Source: Clostridiales bacterium
GTDB taxonomy: Bacteria; Bacillota; Clostridia; Oscillospirales; Acutalibacteraceae
NCBI GenBank assembly: GCA_014799585.1
Contig: JAAVHU010000047.1
Span: forward strand, 1-15,354
Length of the DNA: 15,354 nucleotides
Reading direction: 5' to 3'
A program made the position numbers and the translations under genes. Below are positions 7,077 through 14,364 of this stretch, piece after piece. The first letter of the stretch is position 1. Each line of letters begins with the position of its first letter. The notes under the pieces are model-generated. The model had not been told where the DNA came from. It saw only the letters and a program-made list of their open reading frames with translations, and did no database searches.

Positions 7077-8120
7077 TTATTCACCTTTCATTTCAACAAG
7101 GTCTGCTTTACCCTCAAAGGCTTCTTTGGAAAGCTTGATGGAGTCAAAAATGGCTTTTTCGATATCATCATTCGTACAGCCAAGCTCTTTGCAATCATCC
7201 GTTGGAATAAATAAATTCATTCCCATAATATCTGCAAGACCTACAGGGTCAATACCCGCATCAACATTTCTTTCTTTATAATCCTTTCGCATAACGAGAC
7301 CAAAGGCTTTAAAGGCACTTTTCGGAACATCAACAATCTTTCTGTTTGGTGTGCCGTTCATTGCACGATAAACGATTTTAAGAAATTCACGCCAAGTCAT
7401 ATTATAGCAGGATATACCATAGGCACGGAATGTACCATTATTATTTTTAACTGCTTCCATTGCCTGCTCTGCCGCACCGACGATTGCCTGCCCCACCTGC
7501 CTTACGGTAAGCATAGCTGTTCCGCCTGCGGGATACATAGTAAACGGCATTTTTTCAAATCTTTGAAGCTGTTCTATCAGAATAACCCAAACAGGCTTTC
7601 TGCCTGCCTGCGTTCCGAATATATACGGAAGCTCAAGCACACCAACCTGAAAATTCTTATCAGAATACTTTTCACAAACATTCTCTTGCTCTACCCTGCT
7701 TTTAATATACGGGTGTTTATCGCAGAGTTTCATATCAGGGCGGTTCTTTGCAAGCCAAGCAAAATATGAACCGCAAACAACGGCGCCTTTCATCCCTGCC
7801 TTTTTAGCAAGGGGCAAAAGCCTTTCAAGCGGAGCAATATTATATTTATAATAAGCATCATATACAGGAGCGGAAAATTCTATTCTTTCGTCAACACCTG
7901 TTGCAAAAACAAAGATATCACTGCCTTTCATAATTTCAAGCATTTCAGCATCAGATAGCTTGTTTGCATCCTTAAGAATGATTTCCATTTCATTCGGAAG
8001 ATTTGAACCAACAGGAATTGGCGGAAGCGAAAGCGTTTTTACCTTATGCCCTTTATCAATAAAAATCTGTGCCGCAGCAGAGCCGAGAAGCCCTGTGCCG
8101 CCTATCATAAAAATATTCAT
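7077..8120 (-). CDS. NAD(P)-dependent epimerase/dehydratase family protein (extended SDR)
   Basis: Cytoplasmic Rossmann-fold protein of 347 residues; the substrate cannot be told from sequence. The N-terminus MNIFMIGGTGLLG carries the nucleotide-binding GGTGLLG at residues 7-13. Ser118 in VCGSYF fits the catalytic Ser position. The expected YxxxK appears as Tyr138-x3-Arg142 (HPYIKSR), so the usual catalytic lysine seems replaced by arginine or shifted to Lys140. ELPYIFGTQ and PAGGTAMLTVRQVGQAIVGA are typical of the epimerase/NmrA-like group. I chose the ATG at 8120, seven bases after GGAGG; a TTG two codons earlier lies too close to that site. The gene has its own promoter and converges on the 6S RNA unit. 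Confidence 0.85.
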   Translation of the reverse strand: MNIFMIGGTGLLGSAAAQIFIDKGHKVKTLSLPPIPVGSNLPNEMEIILKDANKLSDAEMLEIMKGSDIFVFATGVDERIEFSAPVYDAYYKYNIAPLERLLPLAKKAGMKGAVVCGSYFAWLAKNRPDMKLCDKHPYIKSRVEQENVCEKYSDKNFQVGVLELPYIFGTQAGRKPVWVILIEQLQRFEKMPFTMYPAGGTAMLTVRQVGQAIVGAAEQAMEAVKNNNGTFRAYGISCYNMTWREFLKIVYRAMNGTPNRKIVDVPKSAFKAFGLVMRKDYKERNVDAGIDPVGLADIMGMNLFIPTDDCKELGCTNDDIEKAIFDSIKLSKEAFEGKADLVEMKGE

Positions 8121-8149
8121 AATCAAGCCTCCGATTTATTCATACAAGT

Positions 8150-8178
8150 ATTATATCAAAATCAAGTTAAATCAGCAA
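8150..8178 (-). promoter_or_regulatory. Extended -10 promoter of the epimerase gene
   Basis: Minus strand: perfect -10 TATAAT (8155-8150) preceded by TGA, which makes an extended -10, with a partial -35 TTGCTG (8178-8173) and a 17-base spacer. It lies just downstream of the terminator of the carboxyltransferase operon. Confidence 0.75.
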
Positions 8179-8180
8179 CA

Positions 8181-8220
8181 CAAAATAAAAACGGGCGGCT
8201 AATAGCCGCCCCTACAATAG
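8181..8220 (-). terminator. Intrinsic terminator of the carboxyltransferase operon; hairpin repeat copy 2
   Basis: Perfect 8-bp stem GGGCGGCT/AGCCGCCC (8193-8200 with 8204-8211), 3-base loop, followed on the minus strand by GTTTTTATTTTG. It begins about 14 bases after the stop codon of the oadA-like gene. It shares the ATTGTAGG flank and most stem bases with the terminator at 2811-2842. Confidence 0.87.
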
Positions 8221-8231
8221 TATATAAATTT

Positions 8232-9629
8232 TTATACAGGATGAACCTTTGTTTTGATATCATCGTGCTTACCATCAAGGTTGTATTTAGCATCTCTTCT
8301 GTTCTCGAAGAACTTAACAGCAACCTGATCAAACTGAGCATAGGAAAGAACATCCTCTTCCTGCTCATAAAATTCAGCGATTTCGCCCTTGAACTTATCA
8401 AGTTCAGGCTTAAGAAGATCAGCAGGACGGCAATCAATAACAGGATCTTCGCCAACAATCTTCTTTCTGAATTCAGGATCAATATCGCAAGGTGTTTTAC
8501 CATATTTGCCTGCAACCATATCCTTGAATTCCTTAGTAACCATCTTATAGCGTTCGCCCATAATGATATTGAACACAGCCTGTGTGCCGACAATCTGAGA
8601 TGTTGGAGTTACAAGCGGAGGATAACCGCTGTCTTCACGAACACGAGGAACTTCGGCAAGCACCTCTTCAAGTTTATCTGCCTTACCAGCCTGTTTAAGC
8701 TGATTGAGAAGGTTTGAGAGCATACCGCCCGGTACCTGATAAAGAAGCGTATTTGCATCTACACCGAGCATCTTTGTATTCAAAAGACCGTCTGCAATAT
8801 ACTTTTCACGAAGCGGTACAAAGAATTCACGGATTTCTGTTAATGCTTTAAGGTCAAGACCTGTATCATATTCAGTGCCCTGAAGCGCTGCAACCATAGA
8901 CTCTGTTGCAGGGTGAGAAGTACCCATAGCAAGAGGGCTCATAGCTGTATCAATAACATCAACACCTGCTTCAATACCCTTAAGCTGTACCATTGAAGCA
9001 AGACCTGATGTGTAATGAGAATGAAGCTGAATCGGAATATTAACATTTTCCTTAAGAGCCTTAACCAAATCATAAGTGCCATAAGGTGTTAAAAGACCTG
9101 CCATATCCTTAATACAGATTGAATCAGCACCTGCATTTTCAAGCTGTTTTGCATAATTGCAGTAATAATCAATATCGAAAACAGGACCTGTTGTGTATGA
9201 AATGGCAGCCTGAACGTGACCGCCGTATTTCTTTGCAGAATTGATAGCTGTTTCAAGGTTTCTAACGTCATTCAAAGCATCAAATATACGAAGAATATCA
9301 ATACCGTTATCAATACTTTTCTTTACGAAATAATCAACAAGGTCATCAGCATAATGGCGGTAGCCAAGCATATTCTGACCTCTGAAAAGCATCTGAAGTT
9401 TTGTATTCGGGCATTTTTTACGGATAAGACGAAGTCTATCCCACGGATCTTCATTAAGGAAACGAAGGCAGGAATCAAATGTTGCACCGCCCCAGCACTC
9501 AAGTGAATGATATCCGATTTTATCCATTTTCTCAAGAATATCTTCAAATTCATCTGTTCTCATTCTTGTTGCAATCAAAGACTGATGTGCATCACGGAGA
9601 ACAGTTTCGGTAATACCTATTTTTGCCAT
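8232..9629 (-). CDS. oadA: Oxaloacetate decarboxylase alpha / pyruvate carboxylase B-type subunit (5S-like)
   Basis: Cytoplasmic carboxyltransferase that moves CO2 between oxaloacetate/pyruvate and carboxybiotin. It is 465 residues: a TIM-barrel HMGL-like domain at about 5-270, then the conserved PYC/OADA domain (PGGMLSNL to the C-terminus). Metal ligands and catalytic residues can be placed: Asp13 in LRDAHQS, the carbamylated-type Lys174 in CIKDMAG, and His203/His205 in HSHYTSG. It has no fused biotin domain, unlike Klebsiella OadA of about 595 residues; biotin is supplied by the separate carrier gene 10 bases upstream. I chose the ATG at 9629, five bases after AGGTGA; a GTG three codons earlier overlaps that site. 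It is the last gene of a three-gene operon and is followed by a strong terminator. Whether its partner is oxaloacetate decarboxylation, transcarboxylation or pyruvate carboxylation is not settled by the sequence. Confidence 0.93.
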   Translation of the reverse strand: MAKIGITETVLRDAHQSLIATRMRTDEFEDILEKMDKIGYHSLECWGGATFDSCLRFLNEDPWDRLRLIRKKCPNTKLQMLFRGQNMLGYRHYADDLVDYFVKKSIDNGIDILRIFDALNDVRNLETAINSAKKYGGHVQAAISYTTGPVFDIDYYCNYAKQLENAGADSICIKDMAGLLTPYGTYDLVKALKENVNIPIQLHSHYTSGLASMVQLKGIEAGVDVIDTAMSPLAMGTSHPATESMVAALQGTEYDTGLDLKALTEIREFFVPLREKYIADGLLNTKMLGVDANTLLYQVPGGMLSNLLNQLKQAGKADKLEEVLAEVPRVREDSGYPPLVTPTSQIVGTQAVFNIIMGERYKMVTKEFKDMVAGKYGKTPCDIDPEFRKKIVGEDPVIDCRPADLLKPELDKFKGEIAEFYEQEEDVLSYAQFDQVAVKFFENRRDAKYNLDGKHDDIKTKVHPV

Positions 9630-9639
9630 ATCAGTCACC

Positions 9640-10008
9640 TCAATTTAAAGTAACAATAATCTGACCTGCTTCAACACTGTCGCCCTTACCAACAGCGATA
9701 GAAGCAACTGTTCCGTCAGCAGGAGCAACGATATCATTTTCCATTTTCATTGCTTCAAGAATGCAAAGAACATCGCCTGATTTAACTGCTGCACCAACAG
9801 AAGTTTTAACATCAAGAATTGTGCCAGGCATTGGAGCCTCAACCTTAACTGAACCCTCAGCACCGGAAGCAGCAGGCTTAGCTGCAGGAGCAGGAGCAGG
9901 CTTTGCAGCCGGAGCAACAGGGGCAGCAGCAACAGGAGCAGAAGCACCTGCTTCATCAACTGTTACATCATATGGTGTTCCATTTACTGTAATTGTATAT
10001 CTTTTCAT
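9640..10008 (-). CDS. Biotin carboxyl carrier protein (1.3S / gamma-type subunit)
   Basis: Swinging-arm subunit of 122 residues that carries CO2 on covalently bound biotin between the two flanking transferases. Biotin attaches to Lys88 in the canonical EAMKMEN. Residues 1-20 (MKRYTITVNGTPYDVTVDEA) match the N-terminal strand of transcarboxylase 1.3S-type carriers. An Ala/Pro-rich flexible linker covers about 21-50, and the biotinyl domain runs from about 53 (VKVEAPMPGTI) to the end. The ATG has GGAGG nine bases upstream, in the 16-base gap after the carboxyltransferase gene. The gene lies between the two transferases, the order expected for coupled synthesis of a complex. Confidence 0.96.
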   Translation of the reverse strand: MKRYTITVNGTPYDVTVDEAGASAPVAAAPVAPAAKPAPAPAAKPAASGAEGSVKVEAPMPGTILDVKTSVGAAVKSGDVLCILEAMKMENDIVAPADGTVASIAVGKGDSVEAGQIIVTLN

Positions 10009-10024
10009 TTCGTTAATCCTCCTA

Positions 10025-11347
10025 TTATTTAACTGAATGTTTTCTTGGAATTGTTGTTTCTCTTTTACTGTCTAAAAAGCTGAGTGCATTCATAAGCTTT
10101 GTTCTTGTTTCAGCAGGAACAAAGATATCATCAACAGCACCGCAGGCAGCAGCAGTGAACGGAGAAGCAATTTCAGCTTCATATTCTTTTTCAAGCTCTG
10201 CTCTGTTTTCACCTGCAGCAAGTCTGTCATTATAAAGGAATGCAACAGCAGACTCTGTGTCAAGCGGAGAAACAACAGCAGTATCCCAAGCAAAAACAAG
10301 GTCTGCATTTGAACCTCTGCCAGCAAGAGCAATATAAGCAGTGCCGATTGCTTTGCCTGTTATCACAGAAATTTTAGGGCAGGTAGCTGTTGCATAAGCT
10401 GATGTAAGCTTAGTTGCAGCAACAAGCATCTGATTTTCCTTTTCACTATTTAATCCCTTTGCATTAACAAAGGTAACAATTGAAATATTAAATGCATCAC
10501 AAAGCTTAATGAAAGCCTCTGCCTTATATGCACAATTCGGGCAAACCGCATTGCCGTCAAAAGCAACGAAGCCAACTGTTGAACCGCCCATCTGAGCAAA
10601 AGCAGTTACCACATTTTCTGCATAGCCTGCTTTGATTTCAACAACGCTGTTATCATCAGCAACAGCAGTAATGATATCTTTTGCAGAAGCATTTGCATCA
10701 GCAACATCTGAAAACTTTTCTTCAAAATCAAACATCGGAGCAACCTCAAGATTGTTTGACGGAAGAACAGAAACCAATTCCTTAGCAGATGCAATAGCTG
10801 AATCAACATCATCAGCAAGAATATCCACTGTTCCCTGCTTGAAAGACTCCTCTACTGTTACATTGCTTGGAGCTGTTACATAGAAATCTGCATCCTTTGC
10901 CGCAATAACAACATCTGCCATATTTGCCATAAGAGCAGAAGTGCCAAGGCATGCACCTGCAACAACTGAAATCTGAAGAACAACACCTGAAACGGATGTT
11001 GAAGCCTTCAAAATCTCACCATAAGCATTAAGAGCTTCAAAGCCCTCTTTAAGTTTCATACCGTTTGAATCGTAAATTCCGATAACGGCTGAACCTGTTT
11101 TTTTAGCAAGTTCATAAACCTTTTTAATTTTCGCACACTGTGCAACGCTGATAGCACCGCCGTCCACAGTTACATCCTGTGAGAACGCATATACATAAAC
11201 ACCATTTACTGAGCCGTAGCCTGCAACAACTTCAATCTCGCCGTCAGCAGATTTAGCAAAAGCATCAAGCTCTGTAAAAGTGCCTTCATCAAAAAGGGAT
11301 AAAAGCCTTTTGCGTGCTTCAGTGTTTTTTACTGTAAGTTCACTCAC
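10025..11347 (-). CDS. Short, divergent acyl-CoA carboxyltransferase (12S / MmdA / PccB-like) subunit
   Basis: Carboxyltransferase of the crotonase-fold family that should exchange CO2 between carboxybiotin and an acyl-CoA. It has 440 residues against about 510-525 for MmdA, PccB or transcarboxylase 12S. The N-terminal helical lead of about 40 residues is missing, and other loops are shorter. Family landmarks remain: GYGSVNGVYVYAFSQDVTVDGG (43-64 region), AQCAKIKKVYELA, AYGEILKA and KLCDAFNISIVTFV. Key glycine-rich sites are altered: the usual SGGAR-x-QEG is SNGMKLKEG (94-102), GPCAGG is GACLGT (131-136), and KAYGGAY is KAIGTAY (332-338). It may therefore accept another thioester, have changed activity, or be structural. 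The start is a GTG with GGAGG eight bases upstream. It is the first gene of the operon. Confidence 0.85.
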   Translation of the reverse strand: MSELTVKNTEARKRLLSLFDEGTFTELDAFAKSADGEIEVVAGYGSVNGVYVYAFSQDVTVDGGAISVAQCAKIKKVYELAKKTGSAVIGIYDSNGMKLKEGFEALNAYGEILKASTSVSGVVLQISVVAGACLGTSALMANMADVVIAAKDADFYVTAPSNVTVEESFKQGTVDILADDVDSAIASAKELVSVLPSNNLEVAPMFDFEEKFSDVADANASAKDIITAVADDNSVVEIKAGYAENVVTAFAQMGGSTVGFVAFDGNAVCPNCAYKAEAFIKLCDAFNISIVTFVNAKGLNSEKENQMLVAATKLTSAYATATCPKISVITGKAIGTAYIALAGRGSNADLVFAWDTAVVSPLDTESAVAFLYNDRLAAGENRAELEKEYEAEIASPFTAAACGAVDDIFVPAETRTKLMNALSFLDSKRETTIPRKHSVK

Positions 11348-11420
11348 TTAAAAATCCTCCTTGAAAGATTAATCATAATTCTGAAAATAACCAAACTTCC
11401 AGAAATATCTATTCTTCGGT

Positions 11421-11449
11421 ATTCTAACACTTTATATTTATAATTACAA
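11421..11449 (-). promoter_or_regulatory. Promoter of the carboxyltransferase operon
   Basis: Minus strand: -35 TTGTAA (11449-11444), 17-base spacer and -10 TAGAAT (11426-11421). This gives a leader of about 65 bases before the GTG start at 11347. The -35 matches the consensus at only four positions. Confidence 0.62.
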
Positions 11450-11480
11450 CTATTTTTTTATTATTATCTTAAAAAAATTT

Positions 11481-11514
11481 TATATAGAAAACGGCATTGA
11501 AATCAATGCCGTTT
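11481..11514 (-). terminator. Intrinsic terminator of the XRE regulator gene
   Basis: Perfect 12-bp stem AAACGGCATTGA/TCAATGCCGTTT (11489-11500 with 11503-11514) with a 2-base loop as drawn, five bases after the stop codon at 11520. The run after the stem on the minus strand is TTTTCTATATAAAATTTTTTT, so termination may be less than complete. Confidence 0.75.
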
Positions 11515-11519
11515 AATCT

Positions 11520-12452
11520 TTAGTATGCTTCAACAAGTATCTGAGCAAGAAGTGTTCCCGTTCCCTCGTAAGCACTACAAATATCTACTGAAATATATTC
11601 TCCTGTTAATATATCGCCGGCTGAAATTGGCTTGAATTTTTTTGTTTTCAAATCATACATAAAACATAATTTGTCGGTATTATTAACGAATGCTTCCTCA
11701 TCATAAAAACTATAACCATCACGAAGATAAAAATCAATAATGTATTCATTTGCAATGCTGTAATTCTTATCTATTTTTGAAAAATCAAGTACATCAAGAA
11801 ATTCAATGAGTTTGTTGCAGTTAAAGCCTGCCGTCCATTCTCTTGGCTCTTTATGCTGATATATAAATGTATCTGTATCATCAAAACCAGAACAGCCGCA
11901 ATGATAATAAACATTATCGCCTGTTACACCTTCAACATATAAATCACTGACTTCTTTATCCGTATTAAGAAATACTTTCAACCAAGTAATATTAAAATCT
12001 CTTGCTTCCATTGGGTCAATGAATGCTTGAATATTATCAAGCTGTGACCTTATATCTTTACTTGGAAGATAGATATGATTTTCTATTAAAGGGTTTTTGG
12101 CATTTATTACTGCAACAGCACCTAAGACACCAGAAACAATTACAGCTAATGCGACAATAATTGCAATCACAATTTTGAGCATTTTGTTTTTCTTTATATT
12201 TTTAACAACATTCTGCTCGCTAATAAAAATTACAGCTTTTTGTTCTAATCTTTCTCCCTGTAAAAGTTCGCTTACAGATACATGAAAGATTTCGCCAAGT
12301 GATTGCATAATTTCAATATCAGGATAATTCTTTCCGTTTTCCCATCTTGAAACAGCCTTGTCGCTAACACCTATTCTATCGGCAAGTTCCTTTTGTGTTA
12401 AATTCTGTTCTTTACGAAGTTCAGCAATAAATGATGAAAAGTTTTTGTTCAT
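11520..12452 (-). CDS. Membrane-anchored XRE-family regulator with extracytoplasmic domain
   Basis: Protein of 310 residues that joins a DNA-binding head to the membrane. Residues 7-61 are a Cro/CI-type helix-turn-helix (LTQKELADRIGVSDKAVSRWENGKNYPDI), the best-conserved part of XRE proteins. A basic stretch (NIKKNKMLK) leads into one membrane helix at about 91-116. The remaining 190 or so residues, rich in aromatic and acidic residues with Cys in HCGCSGF, NCNK, LCF and DICS, should lie outside the cell. I do not recognise that C-terminal domain. The layout suggests a one-component sensor that detects an envelope or external signal and regulates nearby or its own genes. The ATG has AAAGGAGAG upstream. 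No effector gene such as a transporter or protease adjoins it, so the target is unknown. Confidence 0.85.
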   Translation of the reverse strand: MNKNFSSFIAELRKEQNLTQKELADRIGVSDKAVSRWENGKNYPDIEIMQSLGEIFHVSVSELLQGERLEQKAVIFISEQNVVKNIKKNKMLKIVIAIIVALAVIVSGVLGAVAVINAKNPLIENHIYLPSKDIRSQLDNIQAFIDPMEARDFNITWLKVFLNTDKEVSDLYVEGVTGDNVYYHCGCSGFDDTDTFIYQHKEPREWTAGFNCNKLIEFLDVLDFSKIDKNYSIANEYIIDFYLRDGYSFYDEEAFVNNTDKLCFMYDLKTKKFKPISAGDILTGEYISVDICSAYEGTGTLLAQILVEAY

Positions 12453-12475
12453 AATTCAGCTCTCCTTTCTCCTTG

Positions 12476-12504
12476 ATTATAAGGCAATACACGCAAAGAG
12501 TATA
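12476..12504 (-). promoter_or_regulatory. Possible promoter of the XRE regulator gene
   Basis: A perfect -10 TATAAT (12481-12476) lies on the minus strand 23 bases before the ATG, but the -35 at 17 bases (TATACT, 12504-12499) is poor. The leader would be very short. Cotranscription from rluB, 88 bases upstream with no visible terminator between, is the alternative. Confidence 0.4.
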
Positions 12505-12540
12505 CCTATCCGAAAGAGAACAGGTAAAGCAGAGCGAGAA

Positions 12541-13284
12541 TTACTCTACTGTCTTTTTCTCGGAGGAGCGGAGGAGCTTTTTAACTTCATTTTCGGTAAG
12601 CTCACGCCATTTTCCCTGCGGAAGCATACCAAGTTTTAACGAGCCCATTGTGGTTCTTTTAAGTCTTGCAACTTCTAAGCCGACAGCATCGCACATTTTT
12701 CTGATTTGACGATTTCTGCCCTCGTGAAGTATAAATTCAAGGACAACTCTACCCTGCTCCTGTGTAATAACTGTAACCTCACAGGGAGCAGTTTCCCTGC
12801 CGTCTATTTCTATTCCGTTTCTGAGCTTATACAAAATCTCGTCCGATACAGCAGGACGAACAGTTACACGATAAACCTTTGCAAAATTATGACGAGGATG
12901 TGTTAAGGCATTCGCAAAAGAGCCGTCATTCGTCAAAATAAGAAGCCCCTCTGAATCCTTATCAAGCCTGCCGACAGGATAAACTCTTTCATTAACATCT
13001 TTTATCAAATCCATAACTGTTTTTCTGCCGAGTTCATCGGATACAGTTGTTAAATACCCTCTTGGCTTATGGAGCATAATATAACGCATATTTGAGACTT
13101 TGTTAAGTTTTTTGCCGTAAACGGTTACCAAATCCTTTTTAGGATTGATTTTATCACCGATATGAGCGATATGGCCGTTTACTTTAACCTTTCCTGCTTC
13201 AATGATTTCTTCGCTTTTTCTGCGTGAAGCCACACCGCAGTCAGCCATAAATTTTTGAAGTCTTACATCATTCTTGTTTGGCAT
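12541..13284 (-). CDS. rluB: 23S rRNA pseudouridine synthase RluB (RsuA/RluB family)
   Basis: Converts a uridine in rRNA to pseudouridine; RluB of E. coli acts on 23S rRNA helix 89 (U2605). It has 247 residues: an S4 RNA-binding domain at about 6-55 (RLQKFMADCGVASRRKSEEII), then the synthase domain with catalytic Asp108 in PVGRLDKDSEGLLILTNDG and the C-terminal signature EGRNRQIRKMC...LKRTTMG. SEGLLILTNDG rather than the TTGLLLLTDDG type favours RluB over RsuA. I chose the ATG at 13284, although its ribosome-binding site is weak; a TTG four codons earlier is possible. The start overlaps the end of the carboxypeptidase gene by 17 bases, so translation is probably coupled. This neighbourhood resembles Bacillus, where rluB lies near dacB and the spm genes. 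Confidence 0.92.
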   Translation of the reverse strand: MPNKNDVRLQKFMADCGVASRRKSEEIIEAGKVKVNGHIAHIGDKINPKKDLVTVYGKKLNKVSNMRYIMLHKPRGYLTTVSDELGRKTVMDLIKDVNERVYPVGRLDKDSEGLLILTNDGSFANALTHPRHNFAKVYRVTVRPAVSDEILYKLRNGIEIDGRETAPCEVTVITQEQGRVVLEFILHEGRNRQIRKMCDAVGLEVARLKRTTMGSLKLGMLPQGKWRELTENEVKKLLRSSEKKTVE

Positions 13285-14308
13285 AATATTCAACACTTTC
13301 TTCTGCCACGATCGGAACAGAAGCTACTTCCTTTTCTTTATATTTAATAATGACCTTTCCTATTTCACTGCCCTGTTCAACAGGTGCATAAAGGAACGGA
13401 AAGTGATAACATTCAACGGTTATAAGCTGAGGATTTAAAACGCTTATTTCGGCAGAATAAGACGCTGAAACAGTATTTTTATCTCCGCCAACAACATCAA
13501 TACTTATATTTTCTTTAATTTCTTTTTTCTGATACATTTTATCGCATTCTTTATAAAGCGAAATATGGTCGTTCCAATCATCGCCGTCATTCAGCGTTAC
13601 GCAAATCATAATCTTTCCGTTTCTGTTTACAGCAGAAACAAGGCATCTTCCTGCCTTTTCCGTAAACCCTGTTTTAATGCCAATGCAGTCATCCAAAAAT
13701 GACAACAGCTTATTATGATTATACACAGCATGCTTTTCGCCGTTTATCGTTACTTCCATTCTGCCCTCTTTACATATCTGAGCAAAAATTTCATTCTGCA
13801 GTGCATTTGAAGCAAGAATGGCCATATCATATGCTGTTGAATGATGATTGCCCTCATCAAGGCCTGATGGTGTAACAAACAACGAGCTGTTCATTCCTAT
13901 GGAACGTGCCTTTTCGTTCATCATAGCGGCAAACCCCTCTGTGCTTCCGCCAAGATACAAGCCAACAGCATTGGCGGCATCATTGCCCGAAACCATAAGC
14001 ATACCAACCACTAAATCATAAAGAGAAATTTTATCTCCTGCTCTTAGTCCCAACGACGTTCCGATAACATTAACCATTTCATCTGTTACAGAAACTATAT
14101 CATCAAGTTTACCGCTTTCACAGGCTATCAGCGAGGTCATAATTTTAGTAGTTGATGCCATGCTTCGTTCTTCATAAGCATTTTTCTCATAAAGAATTTC
14201 ATTTGTTAAACCGTCAATCACAATTGCCGAAGCGGCACTGCAATCTGCACTGTATGCAACTGTGGGTATCATTAAAAGAAAAGCTAAAATTAAAGAGAAT
14301 TTTTTCAA
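13268..14308 (-). CDS. D-alanyl-D-alanine carboxypeptidase (DacB/DacF-type, serine PBP5 family)
   Basis: Trims the terminal D-Ala from peptidoglycan stem peptides outside the membrane. It has 346 residues with a signal peptide (MKKFSLILAFLLMIPTVAYS, cleavage near residue 20-21). The three penicillin-binding motifs are in order: S52-T-T-K55, S107-G-N109 and K212-T-G214. The C-terminal part (about 270-346) is the beta-rich PBP5_C-like region; no clear amphipathic anchor helix follows. The gene lies between gerW and rluB, which suggests a role in spore cortex or envelope remodelling as for Bacillus DacB/DacF; this is inferred. The start is a TTG at 14308, eight bases after AGGTGA; TTG 14311 or GTG 14320 are alternatives, but the latter overlaps the ribosome-binding site. 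That site is in the right arm of a perfect inverted repeat (14316-14350). Confidence 0.92.
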   Translation of the reverse strand: MKKFSLILAFLLMIPTVAYSADCSAASAIVIDGLTNEILYEKNAYEERSMASTTKIMTSLIACESGKLDDIVSVTDEMVNVIGTSLGLRAGDKISLYDLVVGMLMVSGNDAANAVGLYLGGSTEGFAAMMNEKARSIGMNSSLFVTPSGLDEGNHHSTAYDMAILASNALQNEIFAQICKEGRMEVTINGEKHAVYNHNKLLSFLDDCIGIKTGFTEKAGRCLVSAVNRNGKIMICVTLNDGDDWNDHISLYKECDKMYQKKEIKENISIDVVGGDKNTVSASYSAEISVLNPQLITVECYHFPFLYAPVEQGSEIGKVIIKYKEKEVASVPIVAEESVEYYAKQE

Positions 14309-14315
14309 CAAAATA

Positions 14316-14350
14316 ATCACCTGCTAAAATATATATGCAGCAGGTGATTA
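14316..14350 (-). promoter_or_regulatory. Inverted repeat holding the carboxypeptidase ribosome-binding site
   Basis: Arms of 11 bp, perfectly complementary (AATCACCTGCT 14316-14326 with AGCAGGTGATT 14340-14350), separated by 13 AT-rich bases. On the minus-strand transcript the 3' arm contains AGGTGA, the likely Shine-Dalgarno of the next gene, and is followed by ATTTTG. It could be a weak terminator after gerW, a translational block, or both. Confidence 0.7.
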
Positions 14351-14364
14351 AAATTTAATACGAA

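Noticed and set aside
8121..8231. Plus-strand frame of about 220 codons reaching from here into the oadA-like gene
   Set aside because: It is antisense to the conserved oadA-like coding sequence and crosses its terminator hairpin; no ribosome-binding site or family likeness.
9747..10036. Leu-rich and Ala-rich frames overlapping the biotin carrier gene, and similar ones within the carboxyltransferase gene
   Set aside because: They are frame-shifted readings of GCA-rich linker codons; composition is low-complexity and no initiation signal is present.
12453..12540. A separate small gene or terminator between rluB and the XRE regulator
   Set aside because: The 88 bases hold only the XRE ribosome-binding site and a possible -10; no stem with a T-run and no frame with a start signal is seen.
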